Shown here: in pieces, positions 25,214 to 33,781 of the stretch
Layout: every line of letters starts with the position of its first letter
Position numbering within the stretch: position 1 is the first letter of the stretch
NCBI GenBank assembly: GCA_009693245.1
Contig: SHXO01000012.1
Span: 1 to 47,138 of the forward strand
Source: Betaproteobacteria bacterium
GTDB lineage: Bacteria > Pseudomonadota > Gammaproteobacteria > Burkholderiales > SHXO01
Length of the DNA stretch: 47,138 nucleotides
Direction: 5' to 3'
Notes under the pieces: generated by a model
Database searches by the model: none
Told to the model about the DNA's origin: nothing
The model's input: the letters and a program-made list of their open reading frames with translations, nothing else
Translations under genes and position numbers: made by a program

Positions 25214-25230
25214 TGTAAAGAAAGCCGACA
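25214..25230 (-). promoter_or_regulatory. TGTCGG-N5-TTTACA element, copy 4 (distal, PEP-CTERM gene 2)
   Basis: On the minus strand it reads TGTCGGCTTTCTTTACA. It lies 168 bp (16 helical turns) upstream of copy 3, in the same orientation. A second upstream activator site is usual for sigma-54 promoters. Confidence 0.7.
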
Positions 25231-25292
25231 GTCATTGGATTCCCTATCCATTCGGCAACATTGAGAGCTTCCCAGCAATAATGAATACTGGA

Positions 25293-28200
25293 TCACGCGG
25301 ATGAAACAACTGGCACGCCGGAGTTGGCGGGAAAACGCCCGAAGTGCAACAGAATCGCCGGCAGGACCAACAAGTTGAGCAAGGTGGAGGTGAGCAAGCC
25401 ACCCACAATGATGCTGGCCATGGGCCCTTCGATCTCGCGGCCGGGCTCGCCACTGCCCAAAGCCAATGGCAGTAAGCCAAGCGCCGTCACCAAGGCTGTC
25501 ATCAGGATGGATGGCAAACGCTCGGCCGCACCGCGTAGCGCCGTCTCCGGCCCCCAGGGTAGTCCTTCCACTTCCACCAGATGCTGGTAATGCGACACCA
25601 GCATGATGGAGTTGCGAAGCGTAATGCCGAACAAAGTAACGAATCCCACCAGCGAGCCCAAGGTCATCCAGCCTCCGCCCGCCAGCACTGCCGCCACGCC
25701 ACCGATCAAGGCGAAGGGCAAGTTCAGAAAAGTGATGATCAAGTTGCGCAGATTGTTGAAGGCGATATACAGCAGCAAGAAAATTCCCATCCCCGCGATG
25801 GCCGAGTGCACGATCAAGTCCTCGCGGGCCTGGGCTTGCGCCTGCGCCGCGCTGGAATAGACCGCGTAATTGCCCTTCGAGAGCCTGGCGTCCCTGGCGA
25901 TGCGCTCCTTCGCGTCCTTCTCGAATTGGGCGGCATCGCGTTCTTCGATGTTCGCCGTCACCGTCTGGATGCGGCGCCCGCCCGAATGCAGAATCTTGTA
26001 GCGCCCGCCGGTCACGCCGATGTCGGCGATTTCGTTCAAGCGCACTAGCCGCCCATCGGCCGCTTTGACCTGTAGCTGCCCCACGTGCCCCACTTGGTTG
26101 CGCAGCTCCGGCGCGAGTACGGCCACGACGTCGATCACTCTCGCGCCTTGATAGACCTGCCCCACGCGCGCGCCGGCGTAGGCCGCATGGATGGCTTCCA
26201 GCACATCGAGACTCTGCAAACCCAGCACCGCCAGACGCTCCTGGCGCAATCGTATGGTGAGTTGCGGCGTGCCGGGTGGCGCTTGCAGTTGCACGTCGCG
26301 CGCGCCCGGCACCTGGGCCAGTACGGAGGCTACCGATTTGGCATCGTGATCCAGCAAGTCCAAGGAATCCCCGTGCAAGCTGACCACAAAATCGGCGGGG
26401 AACCCGGTGATGGTCTCACCGATGCGCTCCGTGAGAAAAGTGTTCACGCCAAAAGTGACTCCAGGGAAACTCCCCACGCGCTCGCCCGCAAGCGTGGCGC
26501 GAATCTCCTTCAGCACGCGCTCCTGTTCATCGCCCCCGAGGGGGCCGATCTCCACTTCGTACTCGCTATAGTGTGTGCCGAAAGTATCAGCGCCATTGGG
26601 TGCGCGTCCCACCCACTGCGCCACGGACTTGACCCCCTTGATGTCTCCGATGGCCTTGGCGATGCGCTGGCCGATGCGCAAGGACTCTGCCTCCGCGGTA
26701 CCCGGCACTGCGGTGACATGGATGATGTAGTGTCCTTCGCGCAAGGCCGGAATGAACTCGCCGGATAACAGCGGCAGAACGGCCATGCCCGCCGCGATGA
26801 CCACGAATACCGCGCCAATCAAGCGCCCCGGAACCGCCTCGATCCTCCGCAAGACTCCGGCGTAACGCGGTTTCAGCCAGCGCACGAAAGGCGGATCTTC
26901 CGGTTTGAGTGCGATGCCGCCCAGCAACAGATGACACAGGGCCGGTGTGAGGCTGACCGCCACCACGAGGGAAGCGAGAATGGCGAAGATATAAGCGAGG
27001 CCCAAGGGCGCGAAAAGTTTTCCGGCAATGCCCGAGAGTGTCAGCAAGGGCACGAACACGAGCGCCACGATGAAAGTTGCGTACAACACGGAACTACGCA
27101 CTTCCATGGAAGCGTTCAGTACGACCTGGGAGACCGGTAGAGGATTGGCCAAGGCCATGTTATTTCGCAAACGCCGGAAGATGTTCTCCGTGTCGATGAT
27201 GGCATCGTCCACCACTTCGCCTAACGCAATGGCGAGGCCCCCCAGCACCATGATGTTCAAACCCACGCCGAAGTAATCCAGTATCAAGACCGCGCCCAAG
27301 AGTGACACCGGAATCGCCGTGGCGCAGATGAAGGCCGTGCGCAGGTTATATAGAAACAAGAATAAGACGGTCATCACCAGAACCGATCCGATGAGTAGAT
27401 CGCGTTGCACGTTACTCACGGCGGTTTCGATGAAGTTGGCGGGGCGGAACAAACCGGGATGCAGCGTGATGTTTTCCGGCCTGATGAGAGGTTCGATCTC
27501 GGCCAGGGCTTTCTCCAAGGCAAGCGTCACCGCCCGCGTGTTGGCACCCAATTGCCCCTGAATGAAGAGAAACACCCCTGGCGTTCCGTTAATGGCGGCG
27601 GCGCTGATGGAAGGCGCGGGCGCGGCCACGACGGTAGCTACGTCGGAAAAGCGCAACATCTGGCCGTTACGCAACGCCAGTAGAGAACGCGCGAGTTCCT
27701 CGATCACGGCGGGCTGGCCTTGCGCGTCCAGCGTGATGTGCTGGTTAGGGCTTTGAATGAACCCGGCGGGGACCAAACCCGTGATCCGTTTCGCGGCCTC
27801 CGTCACTTCGTTCAAGGTCACGCCGTGCTGAACCAATCGCGCCGGGTCAGCCTGGATTTGCCATTGCAGAACTTCGCCGCCGAAGACATTCACCTCCGCC
27901 ACACCGGGCACCGCCATCAGGTGCGGCCGGATGGTCCAATACACCAGCGTGCGGATATCCATCAGCGTACGTTTGGCCGAGGTCAAGCCCACGCCCAACA
28001 CGGTGCTGGCGGAAGAAGTGAGCGGGGTGATGGTGGGATGCGAAACACCCAAGGGCAGTTGCAGCCCACTCAAGCGCTCTCCCACCATCAGGCGGTTGCG
28101 AAAGACATCGGTATTGTCTTCGAATACCACCGTCACGACCGACAAACCGGGAATGGATTGGGAGCGGATCACTTCCACGCCCGCCGTGCCCGAGAGCGCA

Positions 28201-28412
28201 TTCTCGATGGGCTGGGAAACCAGCCGCTCCACCAATTCCGAGGACAGGCCCAACGCCTCGGTCTGTATCACCACCTGGCTGGGAGAGAATTCCGGAAACA
28301 CGTCCAGGTTCGCGCGCCCGAGAACGTAGAGCCCATAAACCACGATGGTGAGCGCCAAGGCCACCACGACGCCGGAATAGCGGATGGATTGGCGAACGAT
28401 GAACGAGATCAT
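25293..28412 (-). CDS. CzcA/CusA-like RND efflux pump (HME type)
   Basis: 1039 residues. TM1 is IRYSGVVVALALTIVVYGLYVLG, followed by DVFPEFSPSQVVIQTEA, typical of heavy-metal-efflux RND pumps. The TM4 proton-relay motif is GEVVDDAIIDTENIFRRLR (~400). A second TM block sits at ~535-555 (after ALCHLLLGG) and the last lies at ~875-1030. It probably exports a cation or related solute across the envelope; the substrate is not readable. Its adaptor, outer-membrane partner and heme A synthase lie upstream on the same strand, but ~295 bp of repeat DNA sits between adaptor and pump. No clear RBS lies before ATG 28412. Confidence 0.9.
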   Translation of the reverse strand: MISFIVRQSIRYSGVVVALALTIVVYGLYVLGRANLDVFPEFSPSQVVIQTEALGLSSELVERLVSQPIENALSGTAGVEVIRSQSIPGLSVVTVVFEDNTDVFRNRLMVGERLSGLQLPLGVSHPTITPLTSSASTVLGVGLTSAKRTLMDIRTLVYWTIRPHLMAVPGVAEVNVFGGEVLQWQIQADPARLVQHGVTLNEVTEAAKRITGLVPAGFIQSPNQHITLDAQGQPAVIEELARSLLALRNGQMLRFSDVATVVAAPAPSISAAAINGTPGVFLFIQGQLGANTRAVTLALEKALAEIEPLIRPENITLHPGLFRPANFIETAVSNVQRDLLIGSVLVMTVLFLFLYNLRTAFICATAIPVSLLGAVLILDYFGVGLNIMVLGGLAIALGEVVDDAIIDTENIFRRLRNNMALANPLPVSQVVLNASMEVRSSVLYATFIVALVFVPLLTLSGIAGKLFAPLGLAYIFAILASLVVAVSLTPALCHLLLGGIALKPEDPPFVRWLKPRYAGVLRRIEAVPGRLIGAVFVVIAAGMAVLPLLSGEFIPALREGHYIIHVTAVPGTAEAESLRIGQRIAKAIGDIKGVKSVAQWVGRAPNGADTFGTHYSEYEVEIGPLGGDEQERVLKEIRATLAGERVGSFPGVTFGVNTFLTERIGETITGFPADFVVSLHGDSLDLLDHDAKSVASVLAQVPGARDVQLQAPPGTPQLTIRLRQERLAVLGLQSLDVLEAIHAAYAGARVGQVYQGARVIDVVAVLAPELRNQVGHVGQLQVKAADGRLVRLNEIADIGVTGGRYKILHSGGRRIQTVTANIEERDAAQFEKDAKERIARDARLSKGNYAVYSSAAQAQAQAREDLIVHSAIAGMGIFLLLYIAFNNLRNLIITFLNLPFALIGGVAAVLAGGGWMTLGSLVGFVTLFGITLRNSIMLVSHYQHLVEVEGLPWGPETALRGAAERLPSILMTALVTALGLLPLALGSGEPGREIEGPMASIIVGGLLTSTLLNLLVLPAILLHFGRFPANSGVPVVSSA

Positions 28413-28462
28413 TGGTTATTGAGCACTCCAAAATACATGACTGAACTTCCATTCAAGATCTT

Positions 28463-28580
28463 TTCCCTCATCCCCACCCTTCTCCCGGAGGGAGAAGGGC
28501 TATTTGCTTCCCTCTCGCGGCGGGAGAGGGACTGAGGGTGAGGGAAGAATCGGTCCTGAATTACGAAAAGACTAATAGCT
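28463..28580. repeat. Dispersed palindromic repeat, copy B (full length)
   Basis: Outer arms (ttttccctcatcccc and gagggtgagggaa) enclose two small hairpins (cttctcccggagggagaag and ccctctcgcggcgggagaggg). A tail tcctgaattacgaaaaga follows, shared with copy A at 3671-3757. The element lies between the adaptor and pump genes of one efflux system. Confidence 0.75.
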
Positions 28581-28584
28581 GAAC

Positions 28585-28719
28585 CGATGACTAGCTCGCT
28601 GCGCGAATGCAACGGCGTTTTGTCTCCGGCCGCTCGCGTTGCTCGCTTAACCTTGGCTGCGCAAAGGTTAGCCTTCGACGAAACGATGACTAGCTCGCTG
28701 CGCGAGCTAGTCATCGTTT
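28585..28719. repeat. 22-bp direct repeats and an 18-bp-arm palindrome at an adaptor gene end
   Basis: cgatgactagctcgctgcgcga occurs at 28585-28606 and again at 28684-28705, 99 bp apart. The second copy is part of a perfect palindrome with 18-bp arms (28681-28698 and 28702-28719) around a 3-base loop. The right arm contains the last codons and TAG stop of the minus-strand adaptor gene, so the gene end has been inverted and copied. The hairpin may act as a terminator or mRNA end for the adaptor, reducing expression of the pump behind it. Confidence 0.7.
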
Positions 28720-29771
28720 TCTTCCCGTATCTGGAACTTCTGCTCTTCCGACAGCAACAATTGCGCGCCCCGCACGACCACCTTCTCGCCCGCTTCGAAG
28801 CCTTCCGCGTTGAACCAGCCGCCGCCAAGTTCTTCCGTGGTATTCACTTCCTTGCGCACGAATTTATCGGACTCCTCCTGCACGTAACACCACGCCTTGC
28901 CGCCGTGCCACACCACGGCGGCTTGCAGGACGAGAACGCCGCTGCGTTCCCCGCCGCCGGTTTCCAGGCGCCCGGCCACGCGCATGCCCACGCGCAAGTC
29001 CTTGCCTTGGGCCAAGTACAAAAAGGTCGCGCCCGATAATCCCGTATCGGGATGGTGGCTTGGCGACACGTAGCGCGCGGGCCGCACGCCGTCGCTAACA
29101 CCGATGGGGCCGATCGTCATCTGCTGCTTGGAGGCATTCTCGCGAAGTTGGTAGGGCAGTGAGATCTGCACCAGCACCTCTCTCTGGCTGCTCAAATTTT
29201 CGAACGTTTTTGCGCGCGGATCCACTGCCAAGGACATCAATTTCTCTCCCCAAGCGGAGCGCACGCTTTCGCGTAGGGTGTTGGTCGTTTGCTCCACGGC
29301 CGCGAGCTTGGCCTGTTCGCTTTGCCATTGCGTTCGCGCCACGATGACGGCACGCTCGGATACGTTGCGGTCATCGGCGTAGAGACGTTCCAAGCGCTGG
29401 TGCTCGCCCTGGGCGCTGGCCAGGGCGATGCGCTGCGTTCGCGACTGCGCCAAGGCAGCCAGGTATTGGGCGCGCAGTTCGAATAGCGGTTGGGGGTTCA
29501 ATACCACACCAAAAATTTCGGCGGAGGCTTTGCTGTCCATACCTCGCAAATCCGCTGTTGCAATACCGCTCGCTTGCTGGCTTTCCACCGAGAGCGATAC
29601 GGTAGCGAACCCTTCCTTGTTCCCCACGGCGGAGCGGGTCGCAACCTCTTTCTCCTCATGGCTTGCCGCAGGCTTGATCTCGTCGCGTGCGTAGAACACC
29701 AGCGCGAAAGCCAGCACGGCGATGATGAGCGCCATGCAAGCGATGATGATATGGCTGCGGGTCAATTTCAT
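28707..29771 (-). CDS. RND periplasmic adaptor of the CzcA-like system
   Basis: 354 residues. There is one N-terminal membrane segment (HIIIACMALIIAVLAFALVFYA). Next come a short periplasmic stretch, a coiled-coil region (~120-190: QSRTQRIALASAQGEHQRLERLY), and beta-rich domains with GLSGATFLYLAQGKDLRVGMRVAGRL near 265. It lacks the textbook biotinyl-lipoyl half-motif at the start, and resembles the shorter adaptors paired with HME pumps. Start ATG 29771 overlaps the TGA of the outer-membrane gene (ATGA). The much longer Arg-rich frame upstream is a shadow of that gene. Confidence 0.82.
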   Translation of the reverse strand: MKLTRSHIIIACMALIIAVLAFALVFYARDEIKPAASHEEKEVATRSAVGNKEGFATVSLSVESQQASGIATADLRGMDSKASAEIFGVVLNPQPLFELRAQYLAALAQSRTQRIALASAQGEHQRLERLYADDRNVSERAVIVARTQWQSEQAKLAAVEQTTNTLRESVRSAWGEKLMSLAVDPRAKTFENLSSQREVLVQISLPYQLRENASKQQMTIGPIGVSDGVRPARYVSPSHHPDTGLSGATFLYLAQGKDLRVGMRVAGRLETGGGERSGVLVLQAAVVWHGGKAWCYVQEESDKFVRKEVNTTEELGGGWFNAEGFEAGEKVVVRGAQLLLSEEQKFQIREENDD

Positions 29772-31159
29772 TGGCCGTAAGCCTTTCTGAACGCCGGCAG
29801 CGGTCCGCCGCGCAGGGGAACTTGCATGGCGTTTTCCAACTCTCCCAAAGCTACCAGGGCGGCTTGCCGCGCGGCCCAGGCACCGCGCGCGGCGGTCATG
29901 GATTCGAGCTTGCCCTGCACCAGGGCTACGCGATCCGCGACGCCGCCGGCGAACAGCGCCTGGGTTTCGGCCAAGCGTTTTTGCACCAACGCGGTCTGGC
30001 TTTCCACCGCCGCTAAACTTTCCAGGGATTGCCGGTAAACGGCGGTGCTGGATTCGCATTCGGCCAACACCCGCGCTTGTGCCCGCTCGAACACTTTTGA
30101 CGCCACTTCGCGCTTTGCCACAGAGTGCTTGATCGCCGGTGCGTTACCCAGCGCGCCAGGGAGCACAAACCCGAGTGCTAAGGACCACACCGAATCGCCC
30201 TGGTCCCAAAAATATGCCGGTGAAAGCCGCACTTCCGGGTACTGTTTGGCCACCTCCAACTTAATGGCACTCTCGGCGGCAGCGTAGGATAAAAGCTGCT
30301 GGCGCAGGTCCGTCCGATTGAGCAGCGCTTGCGCGCGCACCGACGATCCCTCGGGCGAAGCCGGAAAGGAATCGAAGCCGGTAAATGACAATACCAAGGC
30401 ACGCGTAATCTCGAGCGGCACGCCCAGAGCGCCCGATATAACTCCCAGCGAACGCTCGGCGGCAAGCTTTTGAGTTTCCACCTCGCCGCGCGCCTGGGTG
30501 GCGCGCAATCGCGCCGTGGTCACTTCTCCCGTGGATGCCATCCCTTCCTGCAAGCGGCGCTGCAAGAGCTTGAGCAGCGTTTCGTTCTCTTGTGCTTCTT
30601 TCTCGAATAATTCCAGATTGCGCCGCGCGGAATAAAGGCCAAGTAGCGCATCTCTCACCTGCGCGCGCAGTTGCCAGGCGGTGTAACCAACCTCAAGTTC
30701 AGCGGTTTCCGCGGCGATCTGTTCACGTTCCACGACTACTGCCCGGCGCGAGCCGCCAAAAACCGGAATCTCCAATTCGAAGCCCAAGCTCCAAGGGGTA
30801 TTGTCGCTGGCCGGCCTTTCGCTATGGTGTTCCACGCGCGGAGCGATGCCCCAGGAAGGACGCGACTTGGCAAGCTCCAAGGAAGTTCGCGCCGCGGCCG
30901 CCTGCGCTCGCGCGACGTTGAGATCGGGGTGAAAGTAGAAAGCGAGCAGCGTCAGTTCCTTCAACCCCCAGCTTTCCACGGGCCAAGCGGATACGCCGTG
31001 GGCCAGCATGTAGTGCTTGAGCCCCGCTTCCCCCGCCGATCGCGTTGCGTAAGCGGCAGCCAGGCGTTCCGGATCGATGGGCTTGGGACTGTAAGATTGA
31101 CGCGCGCAGCCCGCGCACACGACCAGGAGCAGTACGCTGCAAATTCGCGCCCGCCTCAT
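29768..31159 (-). CDS. TolC-family outer-membrane efflux protein
   Basis: 463 residues. The N-terminus (ICSVLLLVVCAGC) is a lipoprotein-type signal. The rest is long alpha-helical hairpins with two repeats of the outer-membrane efflux domain: LTLLAFYFHPDLNVARAQAAAAR (~60) and RTDLRQQLLSYAAAESAIKLEVAKQYPEVRLSPAYFW (~270). It should form the outer-membrane channel for the RND system that follows. Start 31159 overlaps the stop of heme A synthase (ATGA), and its own stop overlaps the adaptor start. Three genes are thus serially coupled. Confidence 0.9.
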   Translation of the reverse strand: MRRARICSVLLLVVCAGCARQSYSPKPIDPERLAAAYATRSAGEAGLKHYMLAHGVSAWPVESWGLKELTLLAFYFHPDLNVARAQAAAARTSLELAKSRPSWGIAPRVEHHSERPASDNTPWSLGFELEIPVFGGSRRAVVVEREQIAAETAELEVGYTAWQLRAQVRDALLGLYSARRNLELFEKEAQENETLLKLLQRRLQEGMASTGEVTTARLRATQARGEVETQKLAAERSLGVISGALGVPLEITRALVLSFTGFDSFPASPEGSSVRAQALLNRTDLRQQLLSYAAAESAIKLEVAKQYPEVRLSPAYFWDQGDSVWSLALGFVLPGALGNAPAIKHSVAKREVASKVFERAQARVLAECESSTAVYRQSLESLAAVESQTALVQKRLAETQALFAGGVADRVALVQGKLESMTAARGAWAARQAALVALGELENAMQVPLRGGPLPAFRKAYGQ

Positions 31160-32193
31160 TGCAAACGACTGGCACGTTGTGGCGAGTAGCGCAACTCCGC
31201 GGTGGCCCACAGCGACAAGGCAAAGAGCAACATGGCGCCCGCCTGGTGAGTGGCCGCCAGCGGCACGGGCACACGCATCAACAAGGTGGCGATGCCCAGT
31301 CCGATCTGCACGAACGACACGCAGAGGAGCAAGTTAATGACAAGCCGCGCGGCGGGCGTCAAATCCCAACCGCGGCTCCTCCACCAAAACCAGGGAACCA
31401 GCACGAATAAAGACCACGCAATACAGCGGTGCACGAACTGCACCGCTCCCACGGTGTAGAAGAAATTCTTCCACCAGGGCGTGAGTTCGAAGGCTTCCGG
31501 CGGTACGAGGTAGCCGTTCATGGAGGGGAATGTGTTGTAAGCGAGTCCCGCGTGCGTGCCCGCTACCAATCCGCCGGAGAGCACCATGACGTAGATGAGA
31601 ATGGAAAGTGCGCCCGCATGGCGCGCGAGGGGTTCCACCGGGTTCCCGCGTTCCTTAAGCAGCCCGAGAGCCGTCCAAAACATGGCGGCGAATATGAGAA
31701 ACGCCAACCCAAGGTGAACGGTGAGCCGGAACTGGCTCACGCGCGGATCGTCCACCAAGCCGCTCTTCACCATCCACCATCCCACCGCGCCTTGCAATGC
31801 GCCCAGCACAAAGATGCCGAATAATTTCGGCACCAACGAGCGCTCGATGCGTTTGCGCACGATGAAGTAAAGCAGCGGAAAGAAGAACACGGCACCGATG
31901 AGGCGGCCCAACAGCCGGTGGAAGTACTCCCACCAGAAGATGCCCTTGAAAGCCTCCAAGGACATGCCCTGGTTAATCTTCTGGTATTCAGGCGAGCCCT
32001 GGTACTCCTGAAACAACTCTTGCCAATGACTTTCAGAAAGCGGCGGGATCGCGCCAATCAGAGGTTCCCATTCCACGATGGACAGCCCCGATTTCGTGAG
32101 CCTGGTCACGCCTCCAACCACCACCATGGCGAATACCAGGGCGCAGCAGACGAGCAGCCAATAGGCGATGTTTTCTCTGGAACCGCGTTGCAT
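31156..32193 (-). CDS. ctaA: Heme A synthase (COX15/CtaA)
   Basis: 345 residues with eight TM segments. Family landmarks are VVVGGVTRLTKSGLSIVEWEP (~24-44), WWEYFHRLLGR (~87, heme-ligand His), VHLGLAFL (~160), VHRCIAW (~255) and AATHQAGAMLLF (~318). It oxidises the C8 methyl of heme O to make heme A for aa3-type cytochrome oxidase, in the inner membrane. It is first in a chain of overlapping genes with the TolC-like channel and RND adaptor, an odd partnership. No cytochrome oxidase gene is seen in the window. Confidence 0.95.
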   Translation of the reverse strand: MQRGSRENIAYWLLVCCALVFAMVVVGGVTRLTKSGLSIVEWEPLIGAIPPLSESHWQELFQEYQGSPEYQKINQGMSLEAFKGIFWWEYFHRLLGRLIGAVFFFPLLYFIVRKRIERSLVPKLFGIFVLGALQGAVGWWMVKSGLVDDPRVSQFRLTVHLGLAFLIFAAMFWTALGLLKERGNPVEPLARHAGALSILIYVMVLSGGLVAGTHAGLAYNTFPSMNGYLVPPEAFELTPWWKNFFYTVGAVQFVHRCIAWSLFVLVPWFWWRSRGWDLTPAARLVINLLLCVSFVQIGLGIATLLMRVPVPLAATHQAGAMLLFALSLWATAELRYSPQRASRLQ

Positions 32194-32218
32194 TACGGCT
32201 TATTCTGAAACGGTATCG

Positions 32219-32611
32219 TCACGCAAAGGGGTTGAATAGCTCGATCCCGCACCCATCGAAGTCCTTGGTATTACGGGTAGCCAGGGTGAGTTTGTTGGTG
32301 TGCGCGGTGGCTGCGATCAGGATGTCCGGCTGCGTCCGCGGAGAGCCCTTGCTCGCGAGCTGGCCTCGAATCCGCCCGCCCAGCTGGGCAATCTCTTCGG
32401 TAATAGGCAACACCGTGCAATGCAGGGAGAGGAACTGCTCAAACCAAGCCGAGATGCGCCGATTGGGTTTCCAGGCAAGGCCAAAGCAAATCTCTTCCAC
32501 TGTTATGGCGCTTACCGAGATGTGAGTCACGCCTTGTGCCCAGAGCAGCACTTTGCCAGATGGCGCACGGCGCGCGAGTTCGCTGATAACGTTGGTATCA
32601 ACTAGATACAT
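32219..32611 (-). CDS. VapC-like PIN-domain toxin
   Basis: 130 residues. PIN-domain acidic residues are readable: Asp5 (VDTNV), Glu~39 (TVEEI), and Asp~95 (QPDILIAATA), then Asp near 116 (TRNTKDFDG). These chelate Mg for RNase activity. It lies 25 bp after the heme A synthase ATG, on the same strand as its antitoxin, whose stop overlaps this start by 14 nt. The order antitoxin then toxin is standard for type II modules. The target RNA is unknown. Confidence 0.9.
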   Translation of the reverse strand: MYLVDTNVISELARRAPSGKVLLWAQGVTHISVSAITVEEICFGLAWKPNRRISAWFEQFLSLHCTVLPITEEIAQLGGRIRGQLASKGSPRTQPDILIAATAHTNKLTLATRNTKDFDGCGIELFNPFA

Positions 32612-32888
32612 CGTCCAGGACGTTTAAGAGGGCGTTGCGCCGGTTCTTGCGGCGGGGAAGCGTTAGCTTGTACCGCTCCTCCTTTGCCACCCGGCGTAGT
32701 TCCTCGAAGGCATCCGCGAGCGATGCTTGCCCAGATTGCTTTCGCCACGCCTCGAACTCACCGAAAGAACGCGCATCGATCACCGCCGCGACGCGCCGGT
32801 CGCGGTTGTAGATGAGCTGCGGCTCCTTGGCTGCGCGCCGAACCACATCGGAGAATTTCTGTTTTGCTTCGGCTACTTTCCAGTCCAT
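32598..32888 (-). CDS. Phd/YefM-family antitoxin
   Basis: 96 residues. The N-terminus (MDWKVAEAKQKFSDVVRRAAKEPQLIYNRDRRVAAVIDA) is the Phd/YefM DNA-binding fold. The C-terminal helix (LADAFEELRRVAKEERYKL) would wrap the toxin. It neutralises the PIN toxin and likely represses its own promoter. The promoter would lie in the 156-bp gap shared with the divergent AbrB-type antitoxin. Confidence 0.9.
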   Translation of the reverse strand: MDWKVAEAKQKFSDVVRRAAKEPQLIYNRDRRVAAVIDARSFGEFEAWRKQSGQASLADAFEELRRVAKEERYKLTLPRRKNRRNALLNVLDDVSS

Positions 32889-33044
32889 GATCTTTTTCCG
32901 CCGGGGCGTACCATCAATTAAAGATGTCCAAGTTTATCACTTGTTATGGACATAACGCCCGAGCAATCTCATGAGCGGTTTGGGCGGTAATTGACGCGCT
33001 AATGACATCCGAGTAGTGTCTTACCTTATTAGCTTACCGTTGGA
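32889..33044. promoter_or_regulatory. Divergent control region of two toxin-antitoxin modules
   Basis: This AT-richer gap separates the starts of two antitoxin genes. It contains short inverted units (gtcca...tggac around 32926-32951) and a repeated cttacc (about 33021 and 33034) near the plus-strand start. These are candidate operators for autorepression; no exact binding site can be assigned. Confidence 0.45.
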
Positions 33045-33353
33045 ATGGAAACCATGGAAACCATCAAGACATCGAGCAAGGGTCAGATTGTCATTCCCAA
33101 GACTATTCGCCAAGCACTTGATATCCAGAGCGGGACCGAATTGAAAGTCGAGCTCTTGCCAGGGGAAGGGTTCAAGGTGACGGTCAGCCATGCCGGGCGC
33201 ATGGGCAAAGTCAAGGCGCTCTCTGGCATGCTCGCGCGGCATGTGGCTGAAGAAGCTCCTGCCCTGGACGACCGGAGCTTACTCGGTGCGGTACTTCAGG
33301 ACGATGCGCGCACCCGCTCCTACGGAAAAGCGAAGGGCCGAAAACGCAGATGA
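33045..33353 (+). CDS. AbrB/SpoVT-type antitoxin
   Basis: 102 residues. The swapped-hairpin AbrB domain is clear: TIKTSSKGQIVIPKTIRQALDIQSGTELKVELLPGEGF. The C-terminal half has the usual toxin-binding helix region and a basic end (KAKGRKRR). It should bind the PIN toxin and the promoter. Two ATGs (33045 and 33054) are possible; both leave the domain intact. Its stop overlaps the toxin start by 4 nt. Confidence 0.9.
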   Translation: METMETIKTSSKGQIVIPKTIRQALDIQSGTELKVELLPGEGFKVTVSHAGRMGKVKALSGMLARHVAEEAPALDDRSLLGAVLQDDARTRSYGKAKGRKRR

Positions 33354-33745
33354 TCGCCCTCGACACGAACCTTCTCGCGCGCTTTCTGCTCGGTGACGAG
33401 CCGGTGCAATCGGCGGCGGCCAAGCGGGTACTGGAAAATCCGGACGAGCCGCTCTGGATTCCAGTAACGGTGACGCTCGAGTTAGCGTGGGTCCTGAAGT
33501 CACGAGGTGTTCCGCGCGAGGCATGTATCGAGGCCCTGCGCACGTTGTTCGCGCTGCCGAATGTGCGGCCGCAATTACCCGGCGCGATTGCAACGGCTTT
33601 CCAGTCGAGCGATGGCGGAATCGATTTGGCGGACGCGTTGCATCTTGCGCTGAGTGCGAACGCTGGAAAGTTCCTGTCTTTCGATACGCAACTCGCGAAG
33701 CAGGCCCGCAGGCTTGGCACGTACCCCGTTGTGTCGCCGCCGTGA
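33350..33745 (+). CDS. PIN-domain toxin
   Basis: 131 residues. The PIN pattern is Asp5 (ALDTNLLARFLLGDE), Glu~44 (TLELAWVLKSRGV), Asp~92 (GGIDLADALHLALS) and Asp~111 (FLSFDTQLAKQA). It pairs with the AbrB-type antitoxin through an ATGA overlap. It is not closely similar to the PIN toxin at 32219-32611, so the two modules are independent acquisitions and not a duplication. Confidence 0.9.
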   Translation: MIALDTNLLARFLLGDEPVQSAAAKRVLENPDEPLWIPVTVTLELAWVLKSRGVPREACIEALRTLFALPNVRPQLPGAIATAFQSSDGGIDLADALHLALSANAGKFLSFDTQLAKQARRLGTYPVVSPP

Positions 33746-33781
33746 TGAAAACCTTGCCGAAGTTGAAGGTCTAGCGCCGTT

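Noticed and set aside
28463-28719. CRISPR array, because of repeated units with even spacing
   Set aside because: Only two direct copies exist, and the palindromic units are part of a dispersed repeat and a gene end, without spacer-repeat regularity.
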